Source of the DNA: Parvibaculum sp.
GTDB taxonomy: Bacteria > Pseudomonadota > Alphaproteobacteria > Parvibaculales > Parvibaculaceae
Direction of reading: 5' to 3'
DNA length: 64,000 nucleotides
Assembly: GCF_030694575.1 (NCBI RefSeq)
Contig: NZ_JAUYUS010000134.1
Span: 24,749-88,748, forward strand
Each line of letters opens with the position of its first letter. Position 1 is the stretch's first letter. A model generated the notes under the pieces. That model did no database searches, was not told the DNA's origin, and was given only the letters and a program-made list of their open reading frames with translations. Position numbers and translations under genes: made by a program. This document shows positions 10,176 through 21,327 of this stretch, in pieces.

Positions 10176-10576
10176 TCGAATTCGACCAGGATCCGCCCCG
10201 GCGGCAATTCGAGACGCTGATTCCGCTCATCAACGTGGTGTTCCTGCTGCTGATCTTCTTTCTGCTGGCAGGCACCATGTCGCCGCCGGACCCCGTTGCG
10301 GTTTCGCTGCCGCAGGGCGAGCTCAACGACCGCGAGCGCGACCTGCCAGCGACGCTCGTCATGGAGGCGGACGGATTCGTATGGCTCGGCGACCGGGTGA
10401 TGGATGCGAAGATTTCGGGGCACATGGTCGAAAAATATCTGAAAGAGCAGGGGACAAAGCGCGTCGCCATCAAAGCGGACCAGGATGCGCCCGCAGAGGC
10501 TCTGCTTCTCCTGATGGAGGGGCTGCGCGAAGCCGGCGTGGAGCAGGTGACGATCCTGACGGAGCGCGGGCGATGA
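10172..10576 (+). CDS. ExbD/TolR-like protein with Asn at the TM Asp position
   Basis: QFETLIPLINVVFLLLIFFLLAGTMSPP; AAC codon at 10232-10234; ATGA overlap with the upstream exbD. Confidence 0.9.
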   Translation: MIEFDQDPPRRQFETLIPLINVVFLLLIFFLLAGTMSPPDPVAVSLPQGELNDRERDLPATLVMEADGFVWLGDRVMDAKISGHMVEKYLKEQGTKRVAIKADQDAPAEALLLLMEGLREAGVEQVTILTERGR

Positions 10577-11427
10577 CGATGACGGCGACCATGCCACGGA
10601 GGGCGGGGGCCGAGATGGAAGGGCGCGAATTCAAGCTGCGCAACTTCCTGATCGCATCCGTGCTGCTGCATTCATTGCTCTTTCTGTCGCTGCTGCTGAC
10701 CTTTGGCGGGATATTCGGCGGACCGGGACCGGGCGGCGGCGAGGCCGTGACGTTCCAGCTCGCCGCGGGATCGGCAAACGATCGCTATGCGGCGCCGCCC
10801 GAACCCGTGCAGAAGCCGGAGCCGCCAAAGCCCGAACCGGTGAAGCCGCCGGAGCCGAAGAAGGAAACGGTGGTCCGCAAGGACGCCAAGCCGATACCGC
10901 CGCCCGAAGTGATACCGGAGCCGGCGCCTGACGCGTCGCAGCCCGCGGCAAATGCCGGCGGCGGCATACCGAGCGGCACGAGCAGCGGCGCGGGAGGCGA
11001 CGCGGCGGAGACCATTCTCAACAAGAAAGGCGACTCGCTGAACGCCGGACAAATCCGCACGCAGATGGTGGGCAAGACGTTTCATCTGGAGATGGGGCGG
11101 ATCGAGATGGAGGGCGGCAACCGGCTCATCAACACGATCATCAAACTGCATCCGAACGGCACGACGGATATCGAGCTGATCCAGTATTTCTTCCAGACCT
11201 ATCACCGTGCCAGTTCGTCCACGCGAAGCCGGCGCGGCGACGGCACCTGGTGGATCGAGGGCAACCGCTGGTGCCACAGGTCGGAGGAAATCCAGTACAA
11301 CACGCGCGACTGCTACGACATGACGAAGGAAGGCAATGTCGTGCGGCTCTATTACGGGCCCTGCACGGCGGAATCCTCGCAGCTCTGCAAGACGGGCCGT
11401 ATCGCCGCCGAAGGCGAGATCCGCTAG
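10573..11427 (+). CDS. TonB-like N-terminus and Pro-rich linker fused to an unrecognised Cys-containing C-terminal domain
   Basis: FLIASVLLHSLLFLSLLLTF anchor, EPVQKPEPPKPEPVKPPEPKK linker, C-term GTWWIEGNRWCHRSEEIQYNTRDCYDM...YYGPCTAESSQLCKTGRI; ATGA overlap with exbD'. Confidence 0.82.
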   Translation: MTMTATMPRRAGAEMEGREFKLRNFLIASVLLHSLLFLSLLLTFGGIFGGPGPGGGEAVTFQLAAGSANDRYAAPPEPVQKPEPPKPEPVKPPEPKKETVVRKDAKPIPPPEVIPEPAPDASQPAANAGGGIPSGTSSGAGGDAAETILNKKGDSLNAGQIRTQMVGKTFHLEMGRIEMEGGNRLINTIIKLHPNGTTDIELIQYFFQTYHRASSSTRSRRGDGTWWIEGNRWCHRSEEIQYNTRDCYDMTKEGNVVRLYYGPCTAESSQLCKTGRIAAEGEIR

Positions 11428-11551
11428 GTATTTCCCGACGTCCCTTCCGAACCGTTTCGACGGCGCCGCGTTTACAGCGTGGCGCCGCTTCTTTGCGCTT
11501 TGGCGGCCAAGCCTGTTAGATAGGCCAAACGACAAGCGCGAGGAGGCAAGC

Positions 11552-12421
11552 GTGAGCAAGGTCGCATTTATCGGGCTGGGCGTTATGGGATACCCGATGG
11601 CGGGTCACCTCAGAAAGGCCGGGCACGAGGTTACCGTCTACAACAGGACGGGCGCGAAAGCGGAACGCTGGGTTGCGGAACATGGCGGCGCGGCGGCGCC
11701 GACACCGGCGCTGGCGGCGGGGAGCGCGGAGATCGTGTTTGCCTGTGTCGGCAATGACGACGATCTGCGCGAGGTGACGGCGGGCGCGGACGGCGCTTTC
11801 TCGAACATGGCGCAGGGTACCATCTTCGTCGACCACACGACGGCGTCCGCCGCCGTGGCACGTGAGCTTTATGGAGAGGCGAAAGCGCGCGGCATCTCGT
11901 TCATCGATGCGCCGGTTTCCGGCGGACAGGCGGGTGCCGAGAACGGCGTGCTGACGGTGATGGCGGGCGGCGACGAAGCGGCTTTCGCGAAGGCGGAACG
12001 GGCGATTTCGGCTTATGCGCGGATGGCGAAGCTGCTTGGGCCGTCGGGCGCGGGGCAGCTCACCAAGATGGTGAACCAGATCTGCATCGCCGGTCTCGTC
12101 GAGGGGTTGGCGGAAGGGTTGCACTTCGCAAAGAAGGCGGGGCTCGACGCCGCGGCCGTCATCGAAACGATTTCCAAGGGCGCGGCGCAGAGCTGGCAGA
12201 TGGAAAACCGTTACAAGACGATGATAGAGGGGAAGTTCGATTTCGGCTTCGCGGTCGACTGGATGCGCAAGGACCTTGCGATCTGCCTCGACGAGGCGCG
12301 CCGGAACGGAGCGCATCTGCCGGTGACGGCGGTTGTCGACCAGTTTTACTCGGAGGTGCAGGCGATGGGCGGAAGGCGCTGGGATACGTCGAGCCTGATT
12401 GCGCGACTGGACAAGGCATGA
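11552..12421 (+). CDS. NAD(P)-binding beta-hydroxyacid dehydrogenase (3-hydroxyisobutyrate dehydrogenase family)
   Basis: GTG start; VSKVAFIGLGVMGYPMAGHLRKAGHEVTVYNRT...FIDAPVSGGQAGAENG...GAGQLTKMVNQ. Confidence 0.9.
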   Translation: MSKVAFIGLGVMGYPMAGHLRKAGHEVTVYNRTGAKAERWVAEHGGAAAPTPALAAGSAEIVFACVGNDDDLREVTAGADGAFSNMAQGTIFVDHTTASAAVARELYGEAKARGISFIDAPVSGGQAGAENGVLTVMAGGDEAAFAKAERAISAYARMAKLLGPSGAGQLTKMVNQICIAGLVEGLAEGLHFAKKAGLDAAAVIETISKGAAQSWQMENRYKTMIEGKFDFGFAVDWMRKDLAICLDEARRNGAHLPVTAVVDQFYSEVQAMGGRRWDTSSLIARLDKA

Positions 12422-13566
12422 CGAGCGCGGCGCGGCAATTGCGGTTCGCTTCGGTCGGCGACGTCATCCGCCGGCTCGATCCGTCCTATCCGGTATTCTG
12501 CATTTTCCCGGACGTGATGAAGGCGAGGACGCGGACATTCATCGACGGCTTTCCCGGCACGGTGCTTTATGCGACGAAATGCAATCCGCATCCTTTCGTC
12601 CTGAAGGCATTGTCGGAGGCGGGCGTCTCGCATTTCGATACCGCGTCGATTTCGGAAATCGCGAAGGTGACGGAGCTGCTGCCGGAAGCGCATTGCTATT
12701 TCAACCATCCGGTGAAGGGGCGTGGTGCGCTGGAGGCGGCGGCGGATGTCTATGGCATCACCGATTATGTGGTCGACCACCGGGACGAACTCGACAAGGT
12801 GATCGCGATCGCGGGTACGGACATCACGATCGAAGTGCGGATCGCGACGCCGAAGGGCAAGGCGGTCTACGACCTTTCCGCCAAGTTCGGCGCGCCGCCC
12901 GACGAGGCCGTGGCGCTGCTGAAGGAAGCGAACAGGCGCGGGTGCCGGACGGCGATCGCATTTCATGTCGGCAGCCAGTGCCTCGACCCGGACGCTTTCC
13001 GCATTGCCATGGAGATGGCGATGAAGGTGGCGGAGGAGGCGGGCGTGACGCTCGAATATCTCGACGTCGGCGGCGGCTTCCCCGCGATCTACAAGGCGAA
13101 CGTGCCGCCGCTGCAGAGCTATTTCGACAAGATCGCGGAGGCGAAGGAGCGGCTCGGGATCGAGGTGCCGCTGTTCGCGGAGCCGGGGCGGGCACTGGTG
13201 GCGGAGGCCTGCTCGGTGCTGACGCAGGTGCATCTGCGGAAGGGCGAGGACCTCTACATCAATGACGGCATCTATGGCTGTCTTTCTGAAATCCGGGACG
13301 GCGACCTCGATCCGCCGGTGCGGGCGCTGACGAAGGAGGGGGAGGTCGAGGGAGAGTTGCGGCCTTTCCGCATCTTCGGGCCGACCTGCGACAGCCTCGA
13401 CGTGCTGAAGCTGCCTTTCTATCTTCCGGAAAATATCCGGGAGGGGGACTGGATCGAGTTTGGCTTCATGGGGGCCTATTCCATCGGGATGCAGACCGGT
13501 TTTAACGGGTTCATCACCGATACCATCGTGCGCATCGACGGGACGCACGAGGAATTCACTTTTTAA
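12418..13566 (+). CDS. Fold-III PLP-dependent decarboxylase (ornithine/lysine decarboxylase-like)
   Basis: LYATKCNPHPFVLKALSEAGVSHFDTAS...FHVGSQ...FGPTCDSLDVL; ATGA overlap with the upstream dehydrogenase. Confidence 0.88.
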   Translation: MTSAARQLRFASVGDVIRRLDPSYPVFCIFPDVMKARTRTFIDGFPGTVLYATKCNPHPFVLKALSEAGVSHFDTASISEIAKVTELLPEAHCYFNHPVKGRGALEAAADVYGITDYVVDHRDELDKVIAIAGTDITIEVRIATPKGKAVYDLSAKFGAPPDEAVALLKEANRRGCRTAIAFHVGSQCLDPDAFRIAMEMAMKVAEEAGVTLEYLDVGGGFPAIYKANVPPLQSYFDKIAEAKERLGIEVPLFAEPGRALVAEACSVLTQVHLRKGEDLYINDGIYGCLSEIRDGDLDPPVRALTKEGEVEGELRPFRIFGPTCDSLDVLKLPFYLPENIREGDWIEFGFMGAYSIGMQTGFNGFITDTIVRIDGTHEEFTF

Positions 13567-13609
13567 CCAAAACTACATACTCCGTTCACGGACCGTTCTC
13601 CAATTAAGC

Positions 13610-13637
13610 TTGACAGTGATGTTAACATCGATAACAT
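13610..13637 (+). promoter_or_regulatory. Predicted promoter TTGACA-N16-TAACAT with embedded palindrome TGTTAACATCGATAACA
   Basis: -35 at 13610-13615, -10 at 13632-13637, palindrome at 13620-13636. Confidence 0.55.
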
Positions 13638-13668
13638 GTAAATTATCGAGACAAAGCGGGAACGAAAA

Positions 13669-15244
<1,576 letters not shown>

Positions 15245-15292
15245 TCAGAAGCCGGTTCCGAAGGTCCGGCGGCTATCCGGGAGGACAAAAAC

Positions 15293-16432
15293 ATGCGCTT
15301 CGAGCTCACCGAAGAGCAGCAGGCATTCCAGGACGTGGCGCGGAATTTTGCCGCGGACGAACTGGCGCCGCACGCGGCCGACTGGGACCGCGACGCTTTT
15401 TTTCCGGTGGAGACGATGCGCAAGGCGGCGGCGCTCGGCTTTGCCGGGATTTACGTGCGTGAGGATGTTGGCGGCTCGGCGCTGACGCGGCTCGATGCGG
15501 CGCTGATCTTCGAGGCGCTTTCGGAGGGCTGTACGTCGACGGCGGCGTTCATGTCCATCCACAATATGGCGTCATGGATGATCGATCGCTTCGGCAGCGA
15601 AGAGCAGCGGCAGAAGTGGTTGCCGCGCCTCACGCCGATGGACCTGATTGCGAGTTACTGCCTGACGGAGCCCTCCAGCGGATCGGACGCGGCGGCCTTG
15701 AAAACCAGGGCGGTGCGCGACGGCGACCATTATGTGCTGAACGGCTCCAAGGCTTTCATCTCCGGCGCGGGCACGTCCGACATCTATGTGTGCATGGTGC
15801 GGACGGGCGAGGCAGGAGCCAAGGGCGTTTCCTGCATTGTCGTCGAGAAGGGAACGCCGGGCGTTTCCTTCGGTGCGCCGGAACGCAAGATGGGCTGGAA
15901 CAGCCAGCCGACGGCGCTGGTGATTTTCGAGGATGCGCGCGTGCCGGTCGCCAACCGGATCGGCGAAGAGGGCGAAGGCTTCAAGATCGCGATGATGGGG
16001 CTCGATGGCGGGCGGCTCAATATCGGCGCGTGTTCGCTCGGGACGGCGCGGGCGGCGCTGAAGCGGGCGAAAGACTATCTCGGTGAACGCGAGCAATTCG
16101 GGAAGAAGCTCGCCCAGTTTCAGGCGTTGCAGTTCAAGCTCGCCGATATGGCGACGGAGCTCGAAGCGGCGCGGCTGATGATTATGCAGGCGGCGACAAA
16201 GGTCGATGCGAAGGCGCCGGACGCGACGATGCACGCCGCGATGGCGAAGCGGTTCGCGACGGATGTGGGCTTCAACGTCATCAACGAGGCGCTGCAGATT
16301 CACGGCGGCTACGGGTATCTCAAGGATTTTCCGCTGGAGCGGCATTTGCGCGATGCGCGGGTGCATCAGATTCTCGAGGGGACGAACGAGATCATGCGCG
16401 TCATCATCGCGCGGGAACTACTGAAGAGCTGA
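15293..16432 (+). CDS. Acyl-CoA dehydrogenase (isobutyryl-CoA dehydrogenase-like)
   Basis: [32 protein letters not shown]...[17 protein letters not shown]...[18 protein letters not shown]. Confidence 0.93.
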   Translation: MRFELTEEQQAFQDVARNFAADELAPHAADWDRDAFFPVETMRKAAALGFAGIYVREDVGGSALTRLDAALIFEALSEGCTSTAAFMSIHNMASWMIDRFGSEEQRQKWLPRLTPMDLIASYCLTEPSSGSDAAALKTRAVRDGDHYVLNGSKAFISGAGTSDIYVCMVRTGEAGAKGVSCIVVEKGTPGVSFGAPERKMGWNSQPTALVIFEDARVPVANRIGEEGEGFKIAMMGLDGGRLNIGACSLGTARAALKRAKDYLGEREQFGKKLAQFQALQFKLADMATELEAARLMIMQAATKVDAKAPDATMHAAMAKRFATDVGFNVINEALQIHGGYGYLKDFPLERHLRDARVHQILEGTNEIMRVIIARELLKS

Positions 16433-16433
16433 C

Positions 16434-17474
16434 ATGAGCGAAGAACCGGAAGTCCTGTTTGAGCGGCGCGGCGCGGCGGGCATCATCACGCTCAACCGGC
16501 CGAAGGCGCTCAACGCGCTGACGCTCGGCATGGTGCGCGCGATTCATCCGAAACTCGCCGAATGGGCGGATGACGGCCATGTGCAGTGCGTCGTCATCGA
16601 GGCGGCGGGCGAGAAAGCATTCTGCGCGGGCGGCGACATTCGCGCGCTTTACGATTGGGGGCAGGCGGGGGATCCGACCGCACTCGATTTCTGGCGCGAG
16701 GAATACCGGCTCAACCGTTTCATCAAGCATTATCCGAAGCCTTACGTGGCGCTGATGGACGGGATCAACATGGGCGGCGGCGTCGGGCTTTCGGTGCATG
16801 GTTCGCACCGGGTGGCGACCGAGAGGCTTACATTCGCGATGCCGGAAACGGGGATCGGTCTCTTTCCGGATGTGGGCGGCACCTATTTTCTGCCGCGCTG
16901 TCCCGGCGAGACCGGACTCTATCTCGGCCTTACCGGCGCGCGGATCAAGGCGGCGGATGCCGTTTACGCCGGGATTGCAGATGCCTATGTGCCGTCGGCG
17001 CGACTCGACACGCTGAAGGACCGGCTGGCGGGCGGCGCGCCGGTGCGTGAGGCATTGAGCGAGGTCGCCGAGGAAGAAGGCGCGGCGCCCCTCGCCGAAT
17101 TACGTGCCGAGATCGACCGGCATTTCGACAAGACGTCGGTTGCGGACATTCTGGCTTCGCTTCGCGCGGATGGCGGCGAGTGGGCTGCGAAGACGGCGGA
17201 TACGATCGAGACCAAATCGCCGACGAGCACGCTTGTCGCCTTCCGGCAAATCCGAGAAGGCGCCACGCTCGACTTCGATGAATGCATGAAGCTCGAGTTC
17301 CGGCTCATCAACGGCTTCATCAAGGGACATGATTTTTACGAAGGCGTGCGGGCGGTCGTGATCGACAAGGACCAGAGCCCGAAGTGGAAGCCGGCGGCGC
17401 TTGCCGGCATGAGCGCGCGCGACGTGGATGGATATTTCGTGCCACTAGGTGCGGACGAGCTGACGTTCAACTGA
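16434..17474 (+). CDS. Enoyl-CoA hydratase/isomerase family, probable 3-hydroxyisobutyryl-CoA hydrolase
   Basis: FCAGGDIRALYDWG...DGINMGGGVGLSVHGSHRVATERLTFAMPETGIGLFPDVGGTYFLPR. Confidence 0.9.
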   Translation: MSEEPEVLFERRGAAGIITLNRPKALNALTLGMVRAIHPKLAEWADDGHVQCVVIEAAGEKAFCAGGDIRALYDWGQAGDPTALDFWREEYRLNRFIKHYPKPYVALMDGINMGGGVGLSVHGSHRVATERLTFAMPETGIGLFPDVGGTYFLPRCPGETGLYLGLTGARIKAADAVYAGIADAYVPSARLDTLKDRLAGGAPVREALSEVAEEEGAAPLAELRAEIDRHFDKTSVADILASLRADGGEWAAKTADTIETKSPTSTLVAFRQIREGATLDFDECMKLEFRLINGFIKGHDFYEGVRAVVIDKDQSPKWKPAALAGMSARDVDGYFVPLGADELTFN

Positions 17475-17494
17475 CGCGGCAGAGGGAGGACGAC

Positions 17495-18385
17495 ATGGCG
17501 AAGATCGGATTTATCGGGCTCGGCAATATGGGCGGGCCGATGGCGAAGAACCTCGCCAAGGCGGGGCACGCGCTGAAAGTATTCGATCTGGCGCCGGCGG
17601 CCGTTGCGGCGCTGGTCGAGGCGGGTGCGACCAGGGCGGCGAGCGCGAGCGACGCGGCGCGGGACGTGGAGTTCGTCGTCACGATGCTGCCGGCGGGCGA
17701 ACATGTGCGCTCGGTCTATCTCGGCGAGGGGGGCCTTATTTCGGTAGCCGACAAGGGTACGGTTTTCATCGACAGTTCGACCATCGACATTCCCTCCGCG
17801 CGCGAGACGATCGCGGCGGTGGAAAAGGCGGGGATGATGATGGTCGATGCGCCGGTGTCGGGCGGCGTCGGCGGGGCGGAAGCGGGGACCCTCACCTTCA
17901 TGGTCGGCGGGACGGCGGAGGCCTTCGGTAAGGCGAAGCCGCTGCTCGACATCATGGGCAAGAACATTTTCCACGCCGGGGCGGCGGGCAACGGTCAGGT
18001 TGCCAAAGTCTGCAACAACATGATCCTCGGCATTTCGATGATTGGCGTTTCGGAAGCCTTCGTGCTGGGCGAGAAGCTCGGGCTCGATGCGCAGACGCTG
18101 TTCGACATTTCGTCAACGGCGTCCGGCCAGTGCTGGTCGATGACATCCTATTGTCCGGTGCCGGGACCGGTGCCGACATCGCCCGCCAATCGCGACTACA
18201 AGCCCGGCTTCACTGCGGCCATGATGCTGAAAGACCTCCGTCTGGCGCAGGATGCGTCCAAAACGGCGCGAACGCCGACGCCGCTCGGCGCGCAGGCGGC
18301 GCAGCTCTATGCGCTGATGGAAGCGGCAGGTGAAGAGAACCTTGATTTCTCGGGCGTCATCAAGCTCATCCGCGGTGAAATATAG
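17495..18385 (+). CDS. mmsB: 3-hydroxyisobutyrate dehydrogenase
   Basis: MAKIGFIGLGNMGGPMAKNLAKAGH...DAPVSGGVGGAEAGTLTFMVGG...GNGQVAKVCNNMILGI. Confidence 0.93.
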   Translation: MAKIGFIGLGNMGGPMAKNLAKAGHALKVFDLAPAAVAALVEAGATRAASASDAARDVEFVVTMLPAGEHVRSVYLGEGGLISVADKGTVFIDSSTIDIPSARETIAAVEKAGMMMVDAPVSGGVGGAEAGTLTFMVGGTAEAFGKAKPLLDIMGKNIFHAGAAGNGQVAKVCNNMILGISMIGVSEAFVLGEKLGLDAQTLFDISSTASGQCWSMTSYCPVPGPVPTSPANRDYKPGFTAAMMLKDLRLAQDASKTARTPTPLGAQAAQLYALMEAAGEENLDFSGVIKLIRGEI

Positions 18386-18518
18386 TTTTAAGCAAGTTTT
18401 CTCCGGATTGACGCCGGGGAGGGTCGTTTAAGGCCTCGTTAGGACGGCCGCGCATATGGTGAAGCCGAACGGAACAGAAGTCCCGTTGCGATTTTGTGCG
18501 AGTCCAGAGGCCAAACCC

Positions 18519-19031
18519 ATGGGTATGACCAACGTCAAAGCCGAGCCCTTCGTCGAGGATCAGAAGGATCCGAGCCGGAAGGAAGCCTATCTTGAAACTC
18601 TCACCTATGTTGAACGTCTCCACAGGCGACTGCTCGATGTCATCAAGGATGAACTCGACCGTACGCGGTGCTCGGAGATCAACAGCGTGCAGGCGCTGCT
18701 GCTTTTCAACATCGGCGATTCCGAAATGACCGCCGGCGAGCTCAGGACGAGAGGCCATTATCTGGGCTCGAACGTGTCCTACAATCTGAAGAAGCTCGTC
18801 GAGGCCGGCTACATCCACCATCAGCGTTCGCGCTCGGACCGCCGCTCGGTCCGCGTGAAACTGACGGAGAAGGGCCGTGCGATCTGCGCGTCGATCGATG
18901 AGGTCTACAACAAGCACTGCACGATGCTTGTCGAGGTGGGCGATATCTCGTCGGAGGAACTGCGTCAGGCGAATGCGACGCTGTTCAAGCTCGAGCGCTT
19001 CTGGACCGACCAGATCCGTTACCGTCTCTAG
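18519..19031 (+). CDS. MarR-type winged-helix regulator, LdtR-like
   Basis: YLETLTYVERLHRRLLDVIKDELDRTRCSEINSVQALLLFNIGDSEMTAGELRTRGHYLGSNVSYNLKKLVEAGYIHHQRSRSDRRSVRVKLTEKG. Confidence 0.85.
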   Translation: MGMTNVKAEPFVEDQKDPSRKEAYLETLTYVERLHRRLLDVIKDELDRTRCSEINSVQALLLFNIGDSEMTAGELRTRGHYLGSNVSYNLKKLVEAGYIHHQRSRSDRRSVRVKLTEKGRAICASIDEVYNKHCTMLVEVGDISSEELRQANATLFKLERFWTDQIRYRL

Positions 19032-19052
19032 GGTCTCCGCTTGCCGGGGCGA

Positions 19053-19847
19053 CTAACCTTTGCGGCGTGGGGGCAAGGGAATAAAGCCGCTTGTCCGCCG
19101 AACATAGTCATCGTAGCCGGGACGGGATTTGCGCAGGCCGCGTTCCAGCAGCGCCTTGCCGGAGACGTTGACCAGGAACCAGGTCATCACGGCCGGGCCT
19201 ATGGCCGTCCACCAGAGGGCGGGCGAGGAGGCGGCGATGACGAAGAGGCCCCACCAGACGACGGCGTCCCCGAAGTAATTCGGATGGCGCGTCCAAGCCC
19301 ACAGCCCCTTGTCCATGACCTTGCCGCGATTGGCTGGATCTGCCTTGAAAGCGGCGAGCTGTGCGTCGCCTACCGCCTCGAAGGCGAGGCCGACAAGCAC
19401 GAGAGTTGTGCCCACCGCGTCCGCGACCGTGAGGCGGGCAGGGGTCTCGGACATGATGCCGAACTGAACCGGCAGCGAGACGATGAACATGATTGCCGCC
19501 TGAAGGCCGAAGACGATGTAGAGGCTTTGCCACCAGAAGGCGGGGCCGCGCTTCGCGCGCATGGCGGCATAGCGCCTGTCCTCCGCGGCTTCCCGGCGCC
19601 AGCGGAGATAGAGGTGTCCTGCGAGGCGGAAGCCCCAGAGCGCGGTTAGGCCCGCTATCAGCGCGGCGCGCGTGGAATAGCCCGAATCAGCGATCGAGGT
19701 GACGGCGGCAATGAGGACGAAGCCGAGGCCCCAGAAGATATCGACGATGCCGGCATCCCGCAGGAGCAGGCTGAGAAGCCAGACCAGGACCATGGCAGCC
19801 AGGATGAAACCGGCGTTGAGCACGAGAGTTGCAATTTCACCACTCAT
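19053..19847 (-). CDS. DUF1295 / steroid 5-alpha-reductase C-terminal family membrane protein
   Basis: [26 protein letters not shown]-type motif in a multi-TM protein. Confidence 0.88.
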   Translation of the reverse strand: [264 protein letters not shown]

Positions 19848-20010
19848 AGCCGGACTCTGACCTATTCATGGGCATGCAGCCGGAAAGTTGGGCCTCTATG
19901 CGACAGAATTCATGGCAATTTGGGAGTAGGGCGATAGGTTTGCGCATCGATTGTCCCGAAATGGTAAAGCGGGCGGGTGCGTCAATACCGGCGGAGGTGC
20001 CAGTTTTGCG

Positions 20011-21327
20011 ATGTGGGGCGGTGTAATAAACGTGTTTACGAAGCCAATCAGATTCCGGTTTTCCCTGCAGGCCCTCTTTGTATGCGGCCTGCTTGCGGGC
20101 GGGGCTTTGTCGAGCGAGACCGCCCACGCCGAGGCGACGGCCAATTATGGACAGGACCAGACGCACTGGGTCGACCCATGGCAGGCGCAGGGGGAAGGGG
20201 CCGCCACGGACGCGCTGCCGCCCATGCCGCGCTCTACGGTACCCGTCCTCAGCGAGCGGGCGCTGCTGCCGATTACCCACGCCATCGAGAAGTACCGCGA
20301 GATAGCCAATAGGGGGGGATGGGGCTATGTCGCTTCCGGCGAACGGCTGGAACTCGGCGTGCGCGACCCGCGGGTGGCGCAAGTGCGCGCGCGCCTGGCG
20401 GCGACGAACGACCTGACGGTTCCGGCCCAGGATGCCGAGCTCTACGACGCCAATGTTTACGAAGCGGTGCGCCGGTACCAGATGCGCAACGGGCTGGAGC
20501 CCGACGGCATTGTCGGACGGCGGACGATCGCGGCGATGAATGTGCGGGTGCAGACACGCATCCGCCAGCTCGAACTCAATTTGCGCCGGCTTTCGGCCAC
20601 AGTGCCGAAGCTCGAGGGGCGCTATGTGTTCGTGAATATCGCCGGGCAGGAGGTGGAGGCCGTCAATAATGGCGAGGTCGAATTCCGCGAGCCAGTCATC
20701 GTGGGCAAACAGGACAGGCAGACGCCGGAAATCACCAGCCATGTGACGTCGGTTACGTTCAATCCCTATTGGTATGTGCCGAAGTCCATCGCCATGGCCG
20801 ACATGCTGCCGAAGATCAGGGCGAATCCCGATTATCTGCGGCGGCAGGGCATCCGTGTGCTGCAGGGCTGGGACGCGAATATCCGCGAACTCAATCCGCA
20901 GCAGATCGACTGGTCCAACCCGCGCATCAACGAAGCCTATTATTTCCGGCAGGACCCCGGGCCGGGCAACTCGCTAGGCTCGCTGAAGATCAACTTTCCG
21001 AACGGCCAAGCGATCTTTCTGCACGACACGCCGACAAAGACGCTGTTCGGAAGACAGGAGCGGAACTTCAGTTCCGGTTGCGTCCGTGTCCAGAATGTAC
21101 GTGGGCTTGTGACCTGGCTGATGCAGGGCGACAGCGCGGAGTGGGATGAAACGCGAGTGGCGAGATCGGTCGACTCGCGTCAGTACAGGAACGTGTCGCT
21201 GACGATGCCGGTGCCTATCTATCTTGTGTATCTGACCGCCTGGGTAACGCCGGAGGGTGTCGTTAACTTCCGCGACGATGTGTATGATCGCGACGGCAGC
21301 GTGAATACGAGCGCACTGGAAAACTAA
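20011..21327 (+). CDS. L,D-transpeptidase (YcbB-like, PG-binding and YkuD domains)
   Basis: RYQMRNGLEPDGIVGRRTIAAMN PG-binding segment; catalytic IFLHDTPTKTLFGRQERNFSSGCVRVQN. Confidence 0.92.
   Translation: MWGGVINVFTKPIRFRFSLQALFVCGLLAGGALSSETAHAEATANYGQDQTHWVDPWQAQGEGAATDALPPMPRSTVPVLSERALLPITHAIEKYREIANRGGWGYVASGERLELGVRDPRVAQVRARLAATNDLTVPAQDAELYDANVYEAVRRYQMRNGLEPDGIVGRRTIAAMNVRVQTRIRQLELNLRRLSATVPKLEGRYVFVNIAGQEVEAVNNGEVEFREPVIVGKQDRQTPEITSHVTSVTFNPYWYVPKSIAMADMLPKIRANPDYLRRQGIRVLQGWDANIRELNPQQIDWSNPRINEAYYFRQDPGPGNSLGSLKINFPNGQAIFLHDTPTKTLFGRQERNFSSGCVRVQNVRGLVTWLMQGDSAEWDETRVARSVDSRQYRNVSLTMPVPIYLVYLTAWVTPEGVVNFRDDVYDRDGSVNTSALEN

Noticed and set aside
8711-10597. 628-aa minus-strand ORF
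   Set aside because: Shadow of the ExbB/ExbD/ExbD' genes; Ser/Arg-rich, no coherent family.
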